Of a DNA stretch of 64,000 nucleotides, positions 1-8,681 are shown in pieces. The stretch comes from Trichocoleus sp. FACHB-40 (GTDB lineage Bacteria; Cyanobacteriota; Cyanobacteriia; Cyanobacteriales; FACHB-T130). Positions within the stretch are counted from its first letter, which is position 1, and each line of letters starts with the position of its first letter. The stretch lies in the NCBI RefSeq assembly GCF_014695915.1, contig NZ_JACJPF010000041.1:124001-188000 (forward strand), given 5' to 3'. The position numbers and the translations under genes were made by a program. A model generated the notes under the pieces. It saw nothing but the letters and a program-made list of their open reading frames with translations. It was not told the origin of the DNA and did no database searches.

Positions 1-831
1 CATCCGCAATTCCATCGGAGTCAGACGATAATGTGCATGACCGCCGACGTTTTCCGGAAGTCCCGCATTCGGGATACAAGAAACTACAAAAGGCGAATGT
101 GCTGAAAGATACTTAACATGCTCCGCCATCCGGTCGGGGCCAGTGGCACAATTTAACCCCAAAATATCAATCGGGTAAGGTTGCAGAATCGTCAAAACTG
201 CGCTGATATCAGAACCCACCAGCATCGTCCCAGTAGTTTCCATCGTCACCGACACCATCAACGCTCGTCTTTCGCCTTTCTTCTGAAATACTGACTCAAC
301 TGCATTCAGTGCCGCCTTAATTTGCAGCACATCCTGACAAGTCTCAACAATAAACAAATCTACGCCGCCATCAAACAGCCCTTCTGCTTGTTCTGCAAAA
401 GAAGCTTGCATCGTGTCAAAGTCAATATGTCCCAGCGTCGGTAACTTTGTCGTTGGCCCCATCGAACCAGCAACAAATCGGGGTTTCTCCGGCGTAGAAA
501 ATTCTGCCGCCACCCGTTTCGCTAGTTCCGCCGCCTTTTTATTCAAACTATACGCTTCATCCGCCAAGTCATACTCAGCCAGCACAATAGACGCAGCGCC
601 AAAGGTATCCGTCTCAATTACATCCGCACCAACCGCCAGAAAGTCGCGATGTACCTTCTCTACGGCTTCCGGCTTTGTGTATATCAGATACTCGTTACAA
701 CCTTCGTATTGCGCCCCACCAAAGTCTTCAGCAGTGAGGTTTTGCGTTTGCAGGTTGGTTCCCATTGCGCCATCGAAGACGATGACAGGGCGTTCGGGAC
801 TGTGGAGGCGAGTCAGGAAGGGGCTAGTCAT
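1..831 (-). CDS. metH: Methionine synthase, N-terminal part (cut by window edge)
   Basis: The N-terminal 277 codons of cobalamin-dependent methionine synthase; the rest lies beyond the left edge. The translation starts [20 protein letters not shown] and then shows the homocysteine S-methyltransferase domain: the [10 protein letters not shown] motif, [12 protein letters not shown], the [10 protein letters not shown] loop, and GLNCATGP, which carries the first zinc-ligand cysteine. The full enzyme transfers the methyl group of methyltetrahydrofolate to homocysteine through B12; the folate, B12 and reactivation domains cannot be seen here. The start is the ATG at 831; no closer in-frame ATG lies upstream. 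The gene reads leftwards and diverges from the small genes at 1.3-2.3 kb. Confidence 0.93.
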   Translation of the reverse strand, partial: MTSPFLTRLHSPERPVIVFDGAMGTNLQTQNLTAEDFGGAQYEGCNEYLIYTKPEAVEKVHRDFLAVGADVIETDTFGAASIVLAEYDLADEAYSLNKKAAELAKRVAAEFSTPEKPRFVAGSMGPTTKLPTLGHIDFDTMQASFAEQAEGLFDGGVDLFIVETCQDVLQIKAALNAVESVFQKKGERRALMVSVTMETTGTMLVGSDISAVLTILQPYPIDILGLNCATGPDRMAEHVKYLSAHSPFVVSCIPNAGLPENVGGHAHYRLTPMELRM

Positions 832-934
832 AGATGGCGACGGCTTTAAAATATGAATTGAGTTAGGCTTTGAAGGTCAGCTTAATATATTTTGCAATAT
901 TTAATAGATTTCTGGAGTAATCAAAGCGATAAAC

Positions 935-1120
935 ATGCAGACAGTGAATACATCTACTCTCCCACAAGAGCAAGTTACCACACAAGCAATTATTTTAACT
1001 GGCGTTAAATGGCAAACTTTTAAGGCATCCGGATTAAGGGAACGCGAGTTGGGATCGAAAGTATGGCTCATGTGCGACACCCCCCATAAACCCAGCAGAA
1101 TTACAGTTTTCATCCACTAA
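935..1120 (+). pseudogene. Possible Uma2 (DUF820) N-terminal remnant
   Basis: A 61-codon open frame whose beginning (QAIILTGVKWQTFKASG) resembles the first strand and helix of Uma2-family nucleases, which often start with a short leader followed by L-x-x-[VI]-[ST]-W-[EQ]-x-[FY]. It then runs into sequence with no Uma2 features and stops. The catalytic PD-(D/E)XK region is absent. The rest of the 832-1299 gap contains only AT-rich sequence and a small palindrome. This is a family resemblance read by eye; the frame could be chance. Confidence 0.25.
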
Positions 1121-1179
1121 ATAACGTTATTTCTCTGGGATTTTAAAACTGACCTATCTTTTGGTTGTTTTGGCCTTTT

Positions 1180-1229
1180 GGATACAGTATCCTTTTGGGT
1201 ACTATCTTACTTTAAAGTGCATACTTTAC
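1180..1229. promoter_or_regulatory. Palindromic region upstream of CDGSH/pirin genes
   Basis: GGATAC-a-GTATCC (1180-1192) is a perfect 6-bp inverted repeat, followed within 40 bp by related half-sites (gggtactatc, then aaagtgcatacttt). The cluster lies 70-120 bp before the CDGSH gene and could be a repressor site for the CDGSH-pirin pair. No regulator gene is adjacent, so this rests on symmetry alone. Confidence 0.22.
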
Positions 1230-1299
1230 AGCTTTAGTCAATATACATTATATTTTAATTATTGAATTTAAAAGTAAACCTGCAACAATGAAATAACCA

Positions 1300-1521
1300 G
1301 TGATCGCTGATAGAAATCCAATTGTTTTAGAACTGGAAACAGGCACTTATTACTGGTGTAGTGGCGGACAATCTGAAAATCAGCTTTTTTGTGACGCTCA
1401 CAAAGAAATAGAATTTGCTTTTGGGGCTTTTGAGATTACGGAAAAACAACAAAAAGCAATTTGCAACTGCAAATACACAGGCAATCCCCCATATTGTGAC
1501 GGTAGCCATAGCAAACTTTAA
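1300..1521 (+). CDS. CDGSH iron-sulfur domain protein, degenerate
   Basis: A 73-residue protein of the tandem-CDGSH family, which normally binds two 2Fe-2S clusters, each through three Cys and one His. The C-terminal site is intact: CNCKYTGNPPYCDGSH. The N-terminal site is broken: the usual C-x-C reads CSGG (second Cys lost) and CDGSH is shortened to CDAH. The start is also odd. An ATG at 1288 in the same frame gives Met-Lys-STOP and then PVIAD, which fits the usual MS(D/E)PVIA beginning of the family with the third codon turned to TAA; the GTG at 1300 is the next usable start. It could still make a one-cluster protein, or be a gene in decay. The pirin gene follows 46 bp downstream. Confidence 0.62.
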   Translation: MIADRNPIVLELETGTYYWCSGGQSENQLFCDAHKEIEFAFGAFEITEKQQKAICNCKYTGNPPYCDGSHSKL

Positions 1522-1567
1522 GCTGTAATTCCTGCTGCTACATCTTTGAGGTAAATAGGAGTAGAAA

Positions 1568-2266
1568 ATGATTACGCTTCGGAAATCAGAAAATCGAGGA
1601 CACGCTAATCACGGTTGGCTAAACAGTTACCATACATTTTCCTTCGCTAACTATTACGATCCTGCTCAGATGGGATTTAGAAGTCTGCGCGTGATTAATG
1701 AGGATCGGGTACATTCAGGTAAGGGTTTTCCGACACATTCCCACAATGATATGGAGATTGTCACCTATGTGCTAGAAGGTGCTTTAGAACATAAAGATAG
1801 CTTGGGTACTGGTTCGATAATTCGCCCTGGTGATGTGCAGAGAATGAGCGCTGGTACAGGTATTGCTCACAGCGAGTACAATCATTCTCAAACTGAAGGA
1901 GTGCATTTTCTGCAAATTTGGATTTTGCCGAATAAAAAAGGGGTAAAACCAACTTACGAGCAGAAGACTTATTCTGATGAAGAAAAGCGGGGTAATCTTC
2001 GCCTAATTTTATCTGGAGATGGGCGCAGTAACTCGGTGACTATTCATCAAGATGTCGATACCTATACCACCTTACTTGATACTGGTGAGCAAGTTATCCA
2101 CCAACTTAAACCCAACCGTCATGCTTGGGTGCAGGTAGCGCGAGGTAGTGTAATGCTGAACGACAACTTGCTAGAAGCAGGCGATGGTGCGGCTGTGAGT
2201 AACGAGGAGTCACTAAAGCTAGTCGGTAAGGAAATGGCAGAAGTGCTACTCTTCGACATGGCATAA
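1568..2266 (+). CDS. Pirin family protein (quercetinase-like bicupin)
   Basis: A 232-residue pirin/YhhW-type bicupin. The first cupin carries the metal-binding set: H-x-H in PTHSHNDME and a further His and Glu in [10 protein letters not shown], as in iron-dependent quercetin 2,3-dioxygenases. The start region [20 protein letters not shown] is typical. The second cupin (about residues 150-232) lacks metal ligands, as usual. The protein is presumably cytosolic; its physiological substrate in cyanobacteria is unknown. The ATG at 1568 follows an aataggagt ribosome-binding site. It is probably cotranscribed with the CDGSH gene just upstream. Confidence 0.9.
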   Translation: MITLRKSENRGHANHGWLNSYHTFSFANYYDPAQMGFRSLRVINEDRVHSGKGFPTHSHNDMEIVTYVLEGALEHKDSLGTGSIIRPGDVQRMSAGTGIAHSEYNHSQTEGVHFLQIWILPNKKGVKPTYEQKTYSDEEKRGNLRLILSGDGRSNSVTIHQDVDTYTTLLDTGEQVIHQLKPNRHAWVQVARGSVMLNDNLLEAGDGAAVSNEESLKLVGKEMAEVLLFDMA

Positions 2267-2326
2267 TCGGCAAATTCCACTCTAATTTCTCTCCTTTAGT
2301 AGTCGAGTTAGGGGATGAGGGAAGTG

Positions 2327-2429
2327 CTATAGCAATCCTCGGCAGAGTTGTGAGCCAGCCCTTCAGATGCCCGACTTCTTAGAGAAGTCGGGCATCTCGC
2401 CTTCACGAATCATGTAGGACTGCTATAGA
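2327..2429. repeat. Nested palindrome, MITE-like element
   Basis: About 100 bp bounded by near-perfect inverted ends (ctatagcaatcct at 2328-2340 and its complement with one change, aggactgctatag, at 2416-2428). Inside is a perfect 15-bp hairpin (arms 2365-2379 and 2383-2397, 3-base loop). It lies between pirin and nblR and codes for nothing. Terminal inverted repeats plus an internal stem suggest a small non-autonomous element. It may also end pirin transcription. Confidence 0.6.
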
Positions 2430-2509
2430 AAATAAAACTCTTTCCAAATAGGGATGCAGTGGTTTCAGCTAGACTGAAATAAAAAAGCAGCGTTGCGCCA
2501 CTTTTGCTT

Positions 2510-3205
2510 ATGTCTAATGTTGCATTTGACCGCAGCCCGTGTGTTTTACTTGTGGAAACAGACGAAGTTCTTGTTCAGCGTGTGAGTCTGGACTTAAGAG
2601 AAGCGGGATATACTACTGTTGTTGCGCCCGACTCCACTAGCGGTTTCCATCAAGCGTGCGAACTCCAGCCAGCTTTGGTTGTTGTAGATCGAGTTTTGAC
2701 AGGAGATTCCGGGCTAAAGTTGTGTACTCAGCTGAGAAATGCAGGCTCTCGTGTGCCTGTGCTTCTGTTAATGGCACGGGATACGGTTGAGGATAGGGTT
2801 GCTTGTTTGGAGTCTGGTGCCGATGATTATTTTCTCAAACCTTATCGCACTGATGCCTTTTTGCAGCTGGTACGCCTCTATTTACAGCCGGAAGCTGGTG
2901 CTAATGAACAGTTACGATTTAGCGATCTGGTGTTAGACTTAGCTACTCGCCGAGCGATGCGTAACGGGCGAACGATTGATCTGACAATGAAGGAATTTGA
3001 ACTGTTGAAGTATATGATGTCCCATCCCCGTGAGGTTTTGACCCGCGAACAGATTCTAGAAAATGTTTGGGGTTATGAGTTTATGGGTGAGTCGAATGTC
3101 ATTGAGGTGTATATTCGATATTTACGTCTCAAAATTGAGGAGGAGGGGGAGAAGCGTTTGATTCAGACGGTGCGGGGTGTGGGGTATGTTTTGCGGGAAG
3201 CATAA
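2510..3205 (+). CDS. nblR: OmpR-type response regulator, NblR-like
   Basis: A 231-residue receiver plus winged-helix DNA-binding protein. The receiver (residues 11-125) has the phosphoacceptor-position Asp at 60 (VVVDRVL) and the Lys of FLKPY, but the acidic pocket normally reading E-D-D is E-T-D. The C-terminal winged helix (about 135-230) has the usual LTxxEFxLL and TVRGVGYVL motifs. The overall text (SPCVLLVETDEV, MARDTVEDRVACLESGADDYFLKPY) matches my memory of NblR, the regulator needed for phycobilisome degradation under nutrient stress; NblR is reported to act without phosphorylation, which fits the altered pocket. ATG 2510 is preferred over the TTG six bases upstream. A DUF192 gene follows 23 bp downstream. 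Confidence 0.75.
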   Translation: MSNVAFDRSPCVLLVETDEVLVQRVSLDLREAGYTTVVAPDSTSGFHQACELQPALVVVDRVLTGDSGLKLCTQLRNAGSRVPVLLLMARDTVEDRVACLESGADDYFLKPYRTDAFLQLVRLYLQPEAGANEQLRFSDLVLDLATRRAMRNGRTIDLTMKEFELLKYMMSHPREVLTREQILENVWGYEFMGESNVIEVYIRYLRLKIEEEGEKRLIQTVRGVGYVLREA

Positions 3206-3228
3206 GTATAAGGAAGAGGGATGAATTT

Positions 3229-3843
3229 GTGAGTAGTCGGGTTAGTTTGCTGTGGATAATGCTGTGCGTGTTGCTGATGGGATGTTCGCCACCAGTATCA
3301 AAGTCAGAACTAAAAACGCCTTCTGGTGAGGCGCAGTTATCACCAACACCAACTTCTTTGTCAGTGCCATTAGAATCTAAAACGCTTTCTGGTGAGGCGC
3401 AGGCTTCGGGAATCAAAGATAATTTGGGTCAAACTTTGCCAATTTCTGCTAAAGCTATTATTGCAGGTGAGGCGATCGCGTTGGAAGTGGCGCGTACTCC
3501 AGAGCAACAGGCTATGGGTTTGATGTACCGCACGTCTTTGGCTGATGACCGGGGGATGCTGTTTGAGTTCGGGACACCGCGACCAATTGGCTTCTGGATG
3601 AAGAATACACTCATTCCTCTAGATATGATTTTTATGCGGGATGGTGTTGTGAAATTTATTGCGGCAAATGTCCCTCCCTGCACTACCAGTATCTGTCCTA
3701 CCTATGGCCCCGATACACCTACCGATCGGGTGATTGAACTCCGGGGAGGACGAGCCGCCGAACTGGGTCTAAAAGTAGGCGATCGCGTTACCATTGAGCA
3801 GCTGGATACAAATACGGATACCCCTACACGCCCAGCTTTGTAA
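3229..3843 (+). CDS. DUF192 lipoprotein
   Basis: A 204-residue protein with a signal peptide ending in a lipobox (LLMGC, Cys about 19), then a 55-residue linker and a DUF192 domain (about 75-195: EQQAMGLMYRTSL, GMLFEF, FWMKNTLIPLDMIF). DUF192 is a compact fold of unknown function found mostly in exported proteins. The linker contains two copies of a SGEAQ segment made by a direct repeat (tctggtgaggcgcag at about 3321 and 3393), so the linker has grown by duplication. The start is the GTG at 3229. It sits 23 bp behind nblR and is probably cotranscribed. Confidence 0.85.
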   Translation: MSSRVSLLWIMLCVLLMGCSPPVSKSELKTPSGEAQLSPTPTSLSVPLESKTLSGEAQASGIKDNLGQTLPISAKAIIAGEAIALEVARTPEQQAMGLMYRTSLADDRGMLFEFGTPRPIGFWMKNTLIPLDMIFMRDGVVKFIAANVPPCTTSICPTYGPDTPTDRVIELRGGRAAELGLKVGDRVTIEQLDTNTDTPTRPAL

Positions 3844-4143
3844 TTCTTATGAAACCAATTTAAAATTTAACTCATACTATTCGCGCATTTGTTACCAAAG
3901 TAAGGTAATCTTTCCCAAGATAGAGTTTGAGGGTGAATTTTTAATTTAAAGTTAACGCTTAAACCTCTTCTCGCTTCAAGAGAGTTGGTTCCTCTAAGGA
4001 TGAGAGAGTGTTTCGGTGTGTAGGTGTGGGGTGGGTGTAACAGAAGCGCTCTTAAAAAGTAAATCTCTCCTTTTAGAGAGGGATGAAATTTAAATCGTGA
4101 AGTAAAAAAATATTAAGCAAAGTTTACTTTTTGACAATTGGTT

Positions 4144-4207
4144 GGGGTTTGGCGGAAACAGTGGAACCACACTTAAGTTTCCGGTGTCTTTGTCACCAAA
4201 CAACCCC
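4144..4207 (+). ncRNA. Candidate Yfr2/cyano-1-type small RNA
   Basis: In the 600-bp gap before the DUF2949 gene lies a compact multi-stem segment. An outer stem pairs GGGG-TTTGG (4144-4152) with CCAAA (4195-4199) and CCCC (4204-4207). Inside are GGAAAC/GTTTCC (4154-4159 with 4177-4182) and GGTG/CACC (4183-4186 with 4193-4196, competing with the outer stem). A TTGACA box starts at 4131. The ggaaacagtggaacca core and the size resemble Yfr2 RNAs as I remember them, but I cannot align it. Nearby, taactgg/ccagtta (4217-4235) forms another stem. The rest of 3844-4452 shows no gene. Confidence 0.4.
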
Positions 4208-4452
4208 GCTCAAAGGTAACTGGATAAGCCAGTTATATCCCTATCTTCGTTAACGGTAGAACCATCTGCCCAATTGTCACAGGAAGTTGGTGATCTGTGA
4301 CACCTGAATTCGGTCAGGTAAAAGGAAAATAGTAGGGAAGCAGCTTTGATAACGGTGGACAGATATGATTCTGTCTATCGATACTTTAAACGAGCAGCGT
4401 TTTAATTACAAAATAACAAAACAGACTTTGACAAAAGGTGGTGAAAGCTAAT

Positions 4453-4644
4453 ATGGCACCTGCAAGCTATTCTCGGTTTCTTCGGTTTTTACAAGAAGAT
4501 TTGGCAATATCCAAAGCTTCAATTTCGATCGCTTTGCGGCATCGGGAAAACGATCCAGGGCCTTTGCCGATGATTTTATGGCAGTACGGTTTAGTAACGC
4601 TAGAACAGTTAGATCAAATTTATGATTGGCTGGAAACTGCATAA
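4453..4644 (+). CDS. DUF2949 family protein
   Basis: A 63-residue cyanobacterial protein reading MAPASYSRFLRFLQEDLAIS and ending LEQLDQIYDWLETA, the DUF2949 pattern, with the family's central HRENDPGPLPMILWQYGL block. Function unknown; no membrane segment or signal. ATG 4453 is chosen because a GGTGG lies about 10 bases upstream; a GTG at 4438 would add five residues not typical of the family. A strong terminator follows at 4761. Confidence 0.8.
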   Translation: MAPASYSRFLRFLQEDLAISKASISIALRHRENDPGPLPMILWQYGLVTLEQLDQIYDWLETA

Positions 4645-4760
4645 GAATTCATGACTCGGCGAGGAGCAAAAAAGTCATGTCAATATTGGGCTTTGGTATG
4701 ATCCTGACCCACAGAAGAAGACCTAGGAGGTTCAATCTGTTACAATTTATCCAAACAAAG

Positions 4761-4794
4761 AGAGCAGGTCGATAAAAGACCCGCTCTTTTTTGT
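4761..4794 (+). terminator. Rho-independent terminator after DUF2949 gene
   Basis: agagcaggtc (4761-4770) pairs with gacccgctct (4778-4787), nine of ten pairs, 7-base loop, followed by a run of T residues. It lies 117 bp past the DUF2949 stop. Confidence 0.8.
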
Positions 4795-4831
4795 TATTAG
4801 GACAAGGGTTTCGTTTTTCAGTAATAGATGT

Positions 4832-4925
4832 CTTTATAGCGTTTGTCAGTTGGCTGGAATATATTGTGGTTGTAACATTTGGTAGGGACGTGGCAATCAA
4901 AAAGCCCCTACAGAAGTACCGCACC
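4832..4925. repeat. Dispersed repeat, copy A
   Basis: The block tttatagcgtttgtcagttg...ggaatatattg...ggtagggacgtggcaat...cccctacag is an older copy of a block at 60813-60920, sharing the order and much of the text (tatagc, cagttg, ggaatatat, tagggac-tggcaat, cctacag). In copy B the end forms a perfect hairpin; here the hairpin is eroded. Non-coding, of the kind dispersed in cyanobacterial genomes. Confidence 0.6.
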
Positions 4926-4988
4926 CAACACTTGAATTGCTTTAATTGCAGCTTTCGCTTAATTAACATCAATACAACTTAGCTGAAA

Positions 4989-5123
4989 GTGCAAAATTTG
5001 ATTAAATATATAGTGGTAACACCCGTTGGTCGTCCGGGCTGGACAGGCGTGAAACTGGTGCTAAAACATCTTCCAACGTTAAAAGCAAAGTACACAGAAC
5101 TTCCGGAAGCTAAATGGGACTAG
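4989..5123 (+). CDS. Hypothetical small protein (44 aa)
   Basis: A GTG-initiated frame reading VQNLIKYIVVTPVGRPGW and ending TELPEAKWD, then TAG. The composition is protein-like (hydrophobic start, then a basic helix) and unlike the low-complexity translations around it. I do not recognise the family and see no strong ribosome-binding site. It could be a real small gene or the tail of a decayed one. Confidence 0.3.
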   Translation: MQNLIKYIVVTPVGRPGWTGVKLVLKHLPTLKAKYTELPEAKWD

Positions 5124-5144
5124 GTTACAACGATTTGATAATTG

Positions 5145-5167
5145 TAGGGCGGGCATTGCCCACCCTA
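5145..5167. terminator. Inverted repeat between convergent genes
   Basis: tagggcgggca / tgcccacccta (5145-5155, 5157-5167) is a near-perfect inverted repeat 21 bp after the aminotransferase stop. The gcccaccct type is a frequent cyanobacterial intergenic repeat and can serve as a transcription end; there is no T-run. Confidence 0.4.
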
Positions 5168-5187
5168 TGAAACTAATTACTAATCGC

Positions 5188-6342
5188 TTAAGATTGGGCA
5201 AACACTCTGGCAGCAGCCGCAACACCAGCACCGGGAGTAAAGCCTTCATATCCTACTTCGCGCAGGGTGGCTTCCAGGGAGGCAACAGCAGCGAGAATAT
5301 CGCGATCGCTCACAAATCCCAAGTGACCAATACGGAAGATTTTGCCTTTGAGATGGTCTTGTCCGCCAGCCAGAACGATGTCAAACCGCTTTTTCATCAC
5401 CGACCGGATTTTTTCGGAATCCACCCCAGTTGGTGCCACAGCAGTAATTGCCGGACTACCAAAACCGTCAGGGGCAAATAAAGGTAATGACAGCCCTTTC
5501 ATCGCTTCGCGGGTAGCATTCATCAAGCGCTGGTGCCGCCCGTAGATAGATTCCAACCCCTCAGCCTTCATCATCCTCAAGGCGGTATGCAATGCCACCA
5601 TCAGGTTAACTGGCGGAGTGAAGGGGGTAGTATTTTTAGCAGCATCTTTGCGATACTTGCCTAAATCCAGGTAGAAGCGGGGCAACTTAGCCGTTTTGTA
5701 AGCTTCCCAGGCTTTCGGCCCGACGGATACAAAGCCTAAACCAGGGGGAATCATGTAGGCTTTTTGGGAACCGGAAGCCACCACATCCAGCCCCCATTCG
5801 TCAATAGGCAAATTCACAGCCCCCAAGCTGGTGACAGCATCAACGATGATTAAAGCTTCGCCGTGGGCTTTGACATGACGGTTAATGGTTTCCAGATCGT
5901 TGAGAACACCCGTAGAAGTTTCGCTATGGGTGATAATAACCGCTTTGATTTGTTTGTCGGTGTCAGCTTCGAGTTTGGCGCGAATTTGTTCTGGATCTAG
6001 AGGTTGACCCCATTCGGCTGTAACTTTGTCAACATTTAAACCGAAAGCTTCGGATAATTCTGCCCAGCGATCGCCAAATTTGCCGTTACAGCCAACCAAC
6101 ACGCGATCGCCTGGACTCAAAAAGTTAATAATGCCAGCTTCCATCGCCCCCGTACCGCTGGCAGTTAAACACAGTACATCATTCTGTGTCTGGTGCAACC
6201 ATTTGAGGTTTTCTGTCACCTCTGCCATCAACTTGCCAAATTCGCCGCTGCGGTGTCCGAAGGGGTGCTTGGCTAAGGCTAGGAGTACCTGTTCCGGCAC
6301 TGGGGTAGGGCCGGGAATCATCAGCATTAGCTTGTCATCCAT
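5188..6342 (-). CDS. Class V aminotransferase (alanine/serine-glyoxylate type)
   Basis: A 384-residue PLP enzyme. Visible landmarks: the start IPGPTPVPEQVL, the cofactor-phosphate loop ASGTGAMEA (61-69), the Asp that pairs with the pyridine nitrogen in IIVDAVTSLG (168), and the Schiff-base Lys in SGSQKAYMIPPG (194). The family transfers amino groups from alanine or serine to glyoxylate, making glycine in photorespiration. In cyanobacteria the same protein is often annotated as a soluble hydrogenase 42-kDa subunit, a historical name. Its placement within 13 kb of lpdA and glcEF fits a role in the C2 cycle. Substrate choice cannot be settled by eye. Confidence 0.9.
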   Translation of the reverse strand: MDDKLMLMIPGPTPVPEQVLLALAKHPFGHRSGEFGKLMAEVTENLKWLHQTQNDVLCLTASGTGAMEAGIINFLSPGDRVLVGCNGKFGDRWAELSEAFGLNVDKVTAEWGQPLDPEQIRAKLEADTDKQIKAVIITHSETSTGVLNDLETINRHVKAHGEALIIVDAVTSLGAVNLPIDEWGLDVVASGSQKAYMIPPGLGFVSVGPKAWEAYKTAKLPRFYLDLGKYRKDAAKNTTPFTPPVNLMVALHTALRMMKAEGLESIYGRHQRLMNATREAMKGLSLPLFAPDGFGSPAITAVAPTGVDSEKIRSVMKKRFDIVLAGGQDHLKGKIFRIGHLGFVSDRDILAAVASLEATLREVGYEGFTPGAGVAAAARVFAQS

Positions 6343-6568
6343 TGATCTGTCCTTAAAGTTGAAGAGCGCATTATTTAGGATCGCACATCTATAGCTGATT
6401 GCTAATGGCTAATTACCAGGTTGTCAATTACCATCAGCTATTAGCAATTAATAAATGAGTTGTCAAAATTCATGAACCGCTTTGGCGGAGCGTTGGCGTA
6501 AGCGATCGCGCTTAGGAAGATTTAACGAGTAACTTAGAATCGCTACATTAGCCATTAGCAAATAAATA

Positions 6569-7891
6569 CTAACTAACTTCTGGGTTCGCTGGCGGAGTCT
6601 TTCTTAAGAAAGCTGGCAAATCTACCTGCAAATTTTTGTTTGCTGGAGGAGATGCTATAGGTGTTGGAGAAACTGGCTTAGAGAGTTGAGAAGCGGCGGC
6701 GGATTGGGTTGTCATCAGCAGTTCCAAGAGTTCATCTGGACAGTCTGCGATAACTTTTTCCATTACCTCCTTGAGTTGTTGAGCAAAGGCGTTGGCTGTA
6801 CCGTAGCGATCTTTCCAATACTGGATAGCTGCTTCATATTCGCCTGCTTGCTGGGCAGATTTAAGAATTTGCTCTTGCAGGGTGCCTATTTGTAACTCAA
6901 GTTCGGCGGTGCGGGAGGAATGGCGATCGCGTGATTCTGCCAGTTCATGACAAGCTTGTTGAAGTCGAGCCTGAATCTTCAGCTGTTGCTCCAGCTGAAT
7001 TTCTAAGGCTTCAATTTGGCGGTAAAGGGTGTCAATGGTGGCATTTTGTTCCGAGACGAGGGTTTCAGTCTGGTGGAGTGTCACCGTTAGTTGTTGTTGG
7101 TCTTCCAGGGCTTCGTGGGCTTGTTGGAGATGATCTTCTAGCTGATTTAAAGTAGCAGCGCGATCGCTTAACCGACGATACAGCGCCTCAATTTGTTGAT
7201 GAGACTCGGCTAGCTGCACCTCCACACTTCTCCTCAAGCTTCGAGCCTCCAGAATTTCTGCTTCTAGCTCCTGCACTCGTAAAACTTGAGCTTCCAGAGA
7301 TGTTTGTCTCGTCTCTATCTCCTGCTGCAACAACTTTTGACCAGCTTGAACAGCTCGACGGCTTTGAGCCAACTCTTTTCGCAGGTGTCCTAGTTCTCCT
7401 TGCTGCGATAAAGCGTTTTTTTCAATAGTCGCCAACAATTCTTGAACAGTTTGGTCTTTGAGTAGCGCTTGTGTTTCTTGCGCTTCCAGAGCCTTTCGCT
7501 GCTCGGCTAATTCTTGTTTTAGTTGAGAAAGGGCCTGCTGTTGAAGGTTAGCTACTTCCTCTGTTGAGGCTAGCTGGGCTTTCAAAAGGTTTCGTTCGCC
7601 AAGTTTGAGTCTTAGTTCATTTACACAAGCTTGCGACTCTTGCAAAGCCTGCTCTAACTGATGAATGCGCTCTAATTGCTGTTGGTCATGGGTTACACGA
7701 GCATCCGCCGCCTTAGCTGCTTCTCGCCATTGTTCCAACTCTTTGAGTAAAGCTTGACGTTCCTGCTCCCAAGATTGTCCCTGGTCTGGTTCGTGAGGTT
7801 GTGGGGTAGCATCAGCATTCGTTTGTTCTGCTTCTGCTAACGCTTCCTGGGAGTCCCACCAGAAACGATTACTTGAATCTGGTTCAGTCAC
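6569..7891 (-). CDS. Long coiled-coil protein, function unknown
   Basis: A 440-residue protein that is almost entirely predicted coiled coil from about 40 to 370 (dense Gln/Glu/Leu heptads, e.g. LEQWREAAKA, LQESQACVNEL, IEALEIQLEQQ), followed by a less helical tail ending AFLRKTPPANPEVS. No membrane segment, signal peptide or catalytic motif was seen. The start is set at the GTG at 7891 because an ideal gggaggttagga Shine-Dalgarno precedes it; a TTG at 7912 would include that site in the coding region. The DUF5340-like gene lies 113 bp upstream in the same direction, so the two may be cotranscribed. Similar cyanobacterial proteins are annotated only as hypothetical. Confidence 0.72.
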   Translation of the reverse strand: MTEPDSSNRFWWDSQEALAEAEQTNADATPQPHEPDQGQSWEQERQALLKELEQWREAAKAADARVTHDQQQLERIHQLEQALQESQACVNELRLKLGERNLLKAQLASTEEVANLQQQALSQLKQELAEQRKALEAQETQALLKDQTVQELLATIEKNALSQQGELGHLRKELAQSRRAVQAGQKLLQQEIETRQTSLEAQVLRVQELEAEILEARSLRRSVEVQLAESHQQIEALYRRLSDRAATLNQLEDHLQQAHEALEDQQQLTVTLHQTETLVSEQNATIDTLYRQIEALEIQLEQQLKIQARLQQACHELAESRDRHSSRTAELELQIGTLQEQILKSAQQAGEYEAAIQYWKDRYGTANAFAQQLKEVMEKVIADCPDELLELLMTTQSAAASQLSKPVSPTPIASPPANKNLQVDLPAFLRKTPPANPEVS

Positions 7892-8003
7892 TCCTAACCT
7901 CCCAGAAATCAATAATAGTTTTGGTGCATCCAGCAGCCATTTCGTAGTTACAAGTTATGAGTTATATCTCTCAGTGTATTCAAAACTCATAACTTTTAAC
8001 TTT

Positions 8004-8285
8004 CTAACCCTTCGGTTCCCGTTGTCCGGTGACGACATCAGGCGGCGGTGTCTCCTCAAAAGCGATATTATTCACAGACCAACGGTAATCAATTGGTAAA
8101 TTTGCTCTAGCGCAGGTTTGCTCAATTTGCTTTTGTTGAGCCATCGCTTTGCGTAGGGTACTTATAAGCTGGTGAACTTGCTCCCGCACTGCTGGTTGTT
8201 GTCTTGCAGCAAAGGAGGTTTGGCGTTCTAAAAGTTGCAGCAGTAGTTCGTAGTGAATGTGAGACGGAAGGGGAATTGGCTCCAT
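8004..8285 (-). CDS. DUF5340-like small protein
   Basis: A 93-residue protein beginning MEPIPLPSHIHYELLLQLLE, with a helical middle (REQVHQLISTLRKAMAQQKQ) and a short tail ending TGQREPKG. The start text resembles the cyanobacterial DUF5340 family as I recall it. Function unknown. It lies upstream of the coiled-coil gene on the same strand. Confidence 0.6.
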   Translation of the reverse strand: MEPIPLPSHIHYELLLQLLERQTSFAARQQPAVREQVHQLISTLRKAMAQQKQIEQTCARANLPIDYRWSVNNIAFEETPPPDVVTGQREPKG

Positions 8286-8681
8286 GAAACCTGATTTACC
8301 TCAAGGGGACGGATATCTAAGTTAAGGATAAAAGCGCAAGGATGGGGGCTGAAGGAAGAAATTTTTTTAGCTCAAATCCGTCTTATTACCCATATTATTT
8401 CTCAGTTTGTTGATGGTTGATTGTTCATTAGACTTCTTGCAGTCATCGCCTTGAAAATAAATTTCTGGTTCAAAACTTCAATCCGTTACAACGGGTTGAA
8501 ACATTTACTAAAGGATCGCGGCGATGATTTTAGCTATGATGCCCTGTTCAGTTCGGGGCTGAATCAATGCAACAAGTCTATTGATGAACTATGAACCATG
8601 AACTATTTAATTATGGGCAATTAGCCAGATTTAATTTATTTATATTTCCTCTTTCATCCTTCTTCCTGATTCAAAAGCGTG
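8286..8681. other. Intergenic region with degenerate repeats
   Basis: No gene seen. Contains atccgttacaacgggttg, a degenerate inverted repeat also present in altered form at about 45110, a duplicated atgaacta/atgaacc stretch near 8580-8610, and a pyrimidine-rich tail before the trpC stop. Confidence 0.5.
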
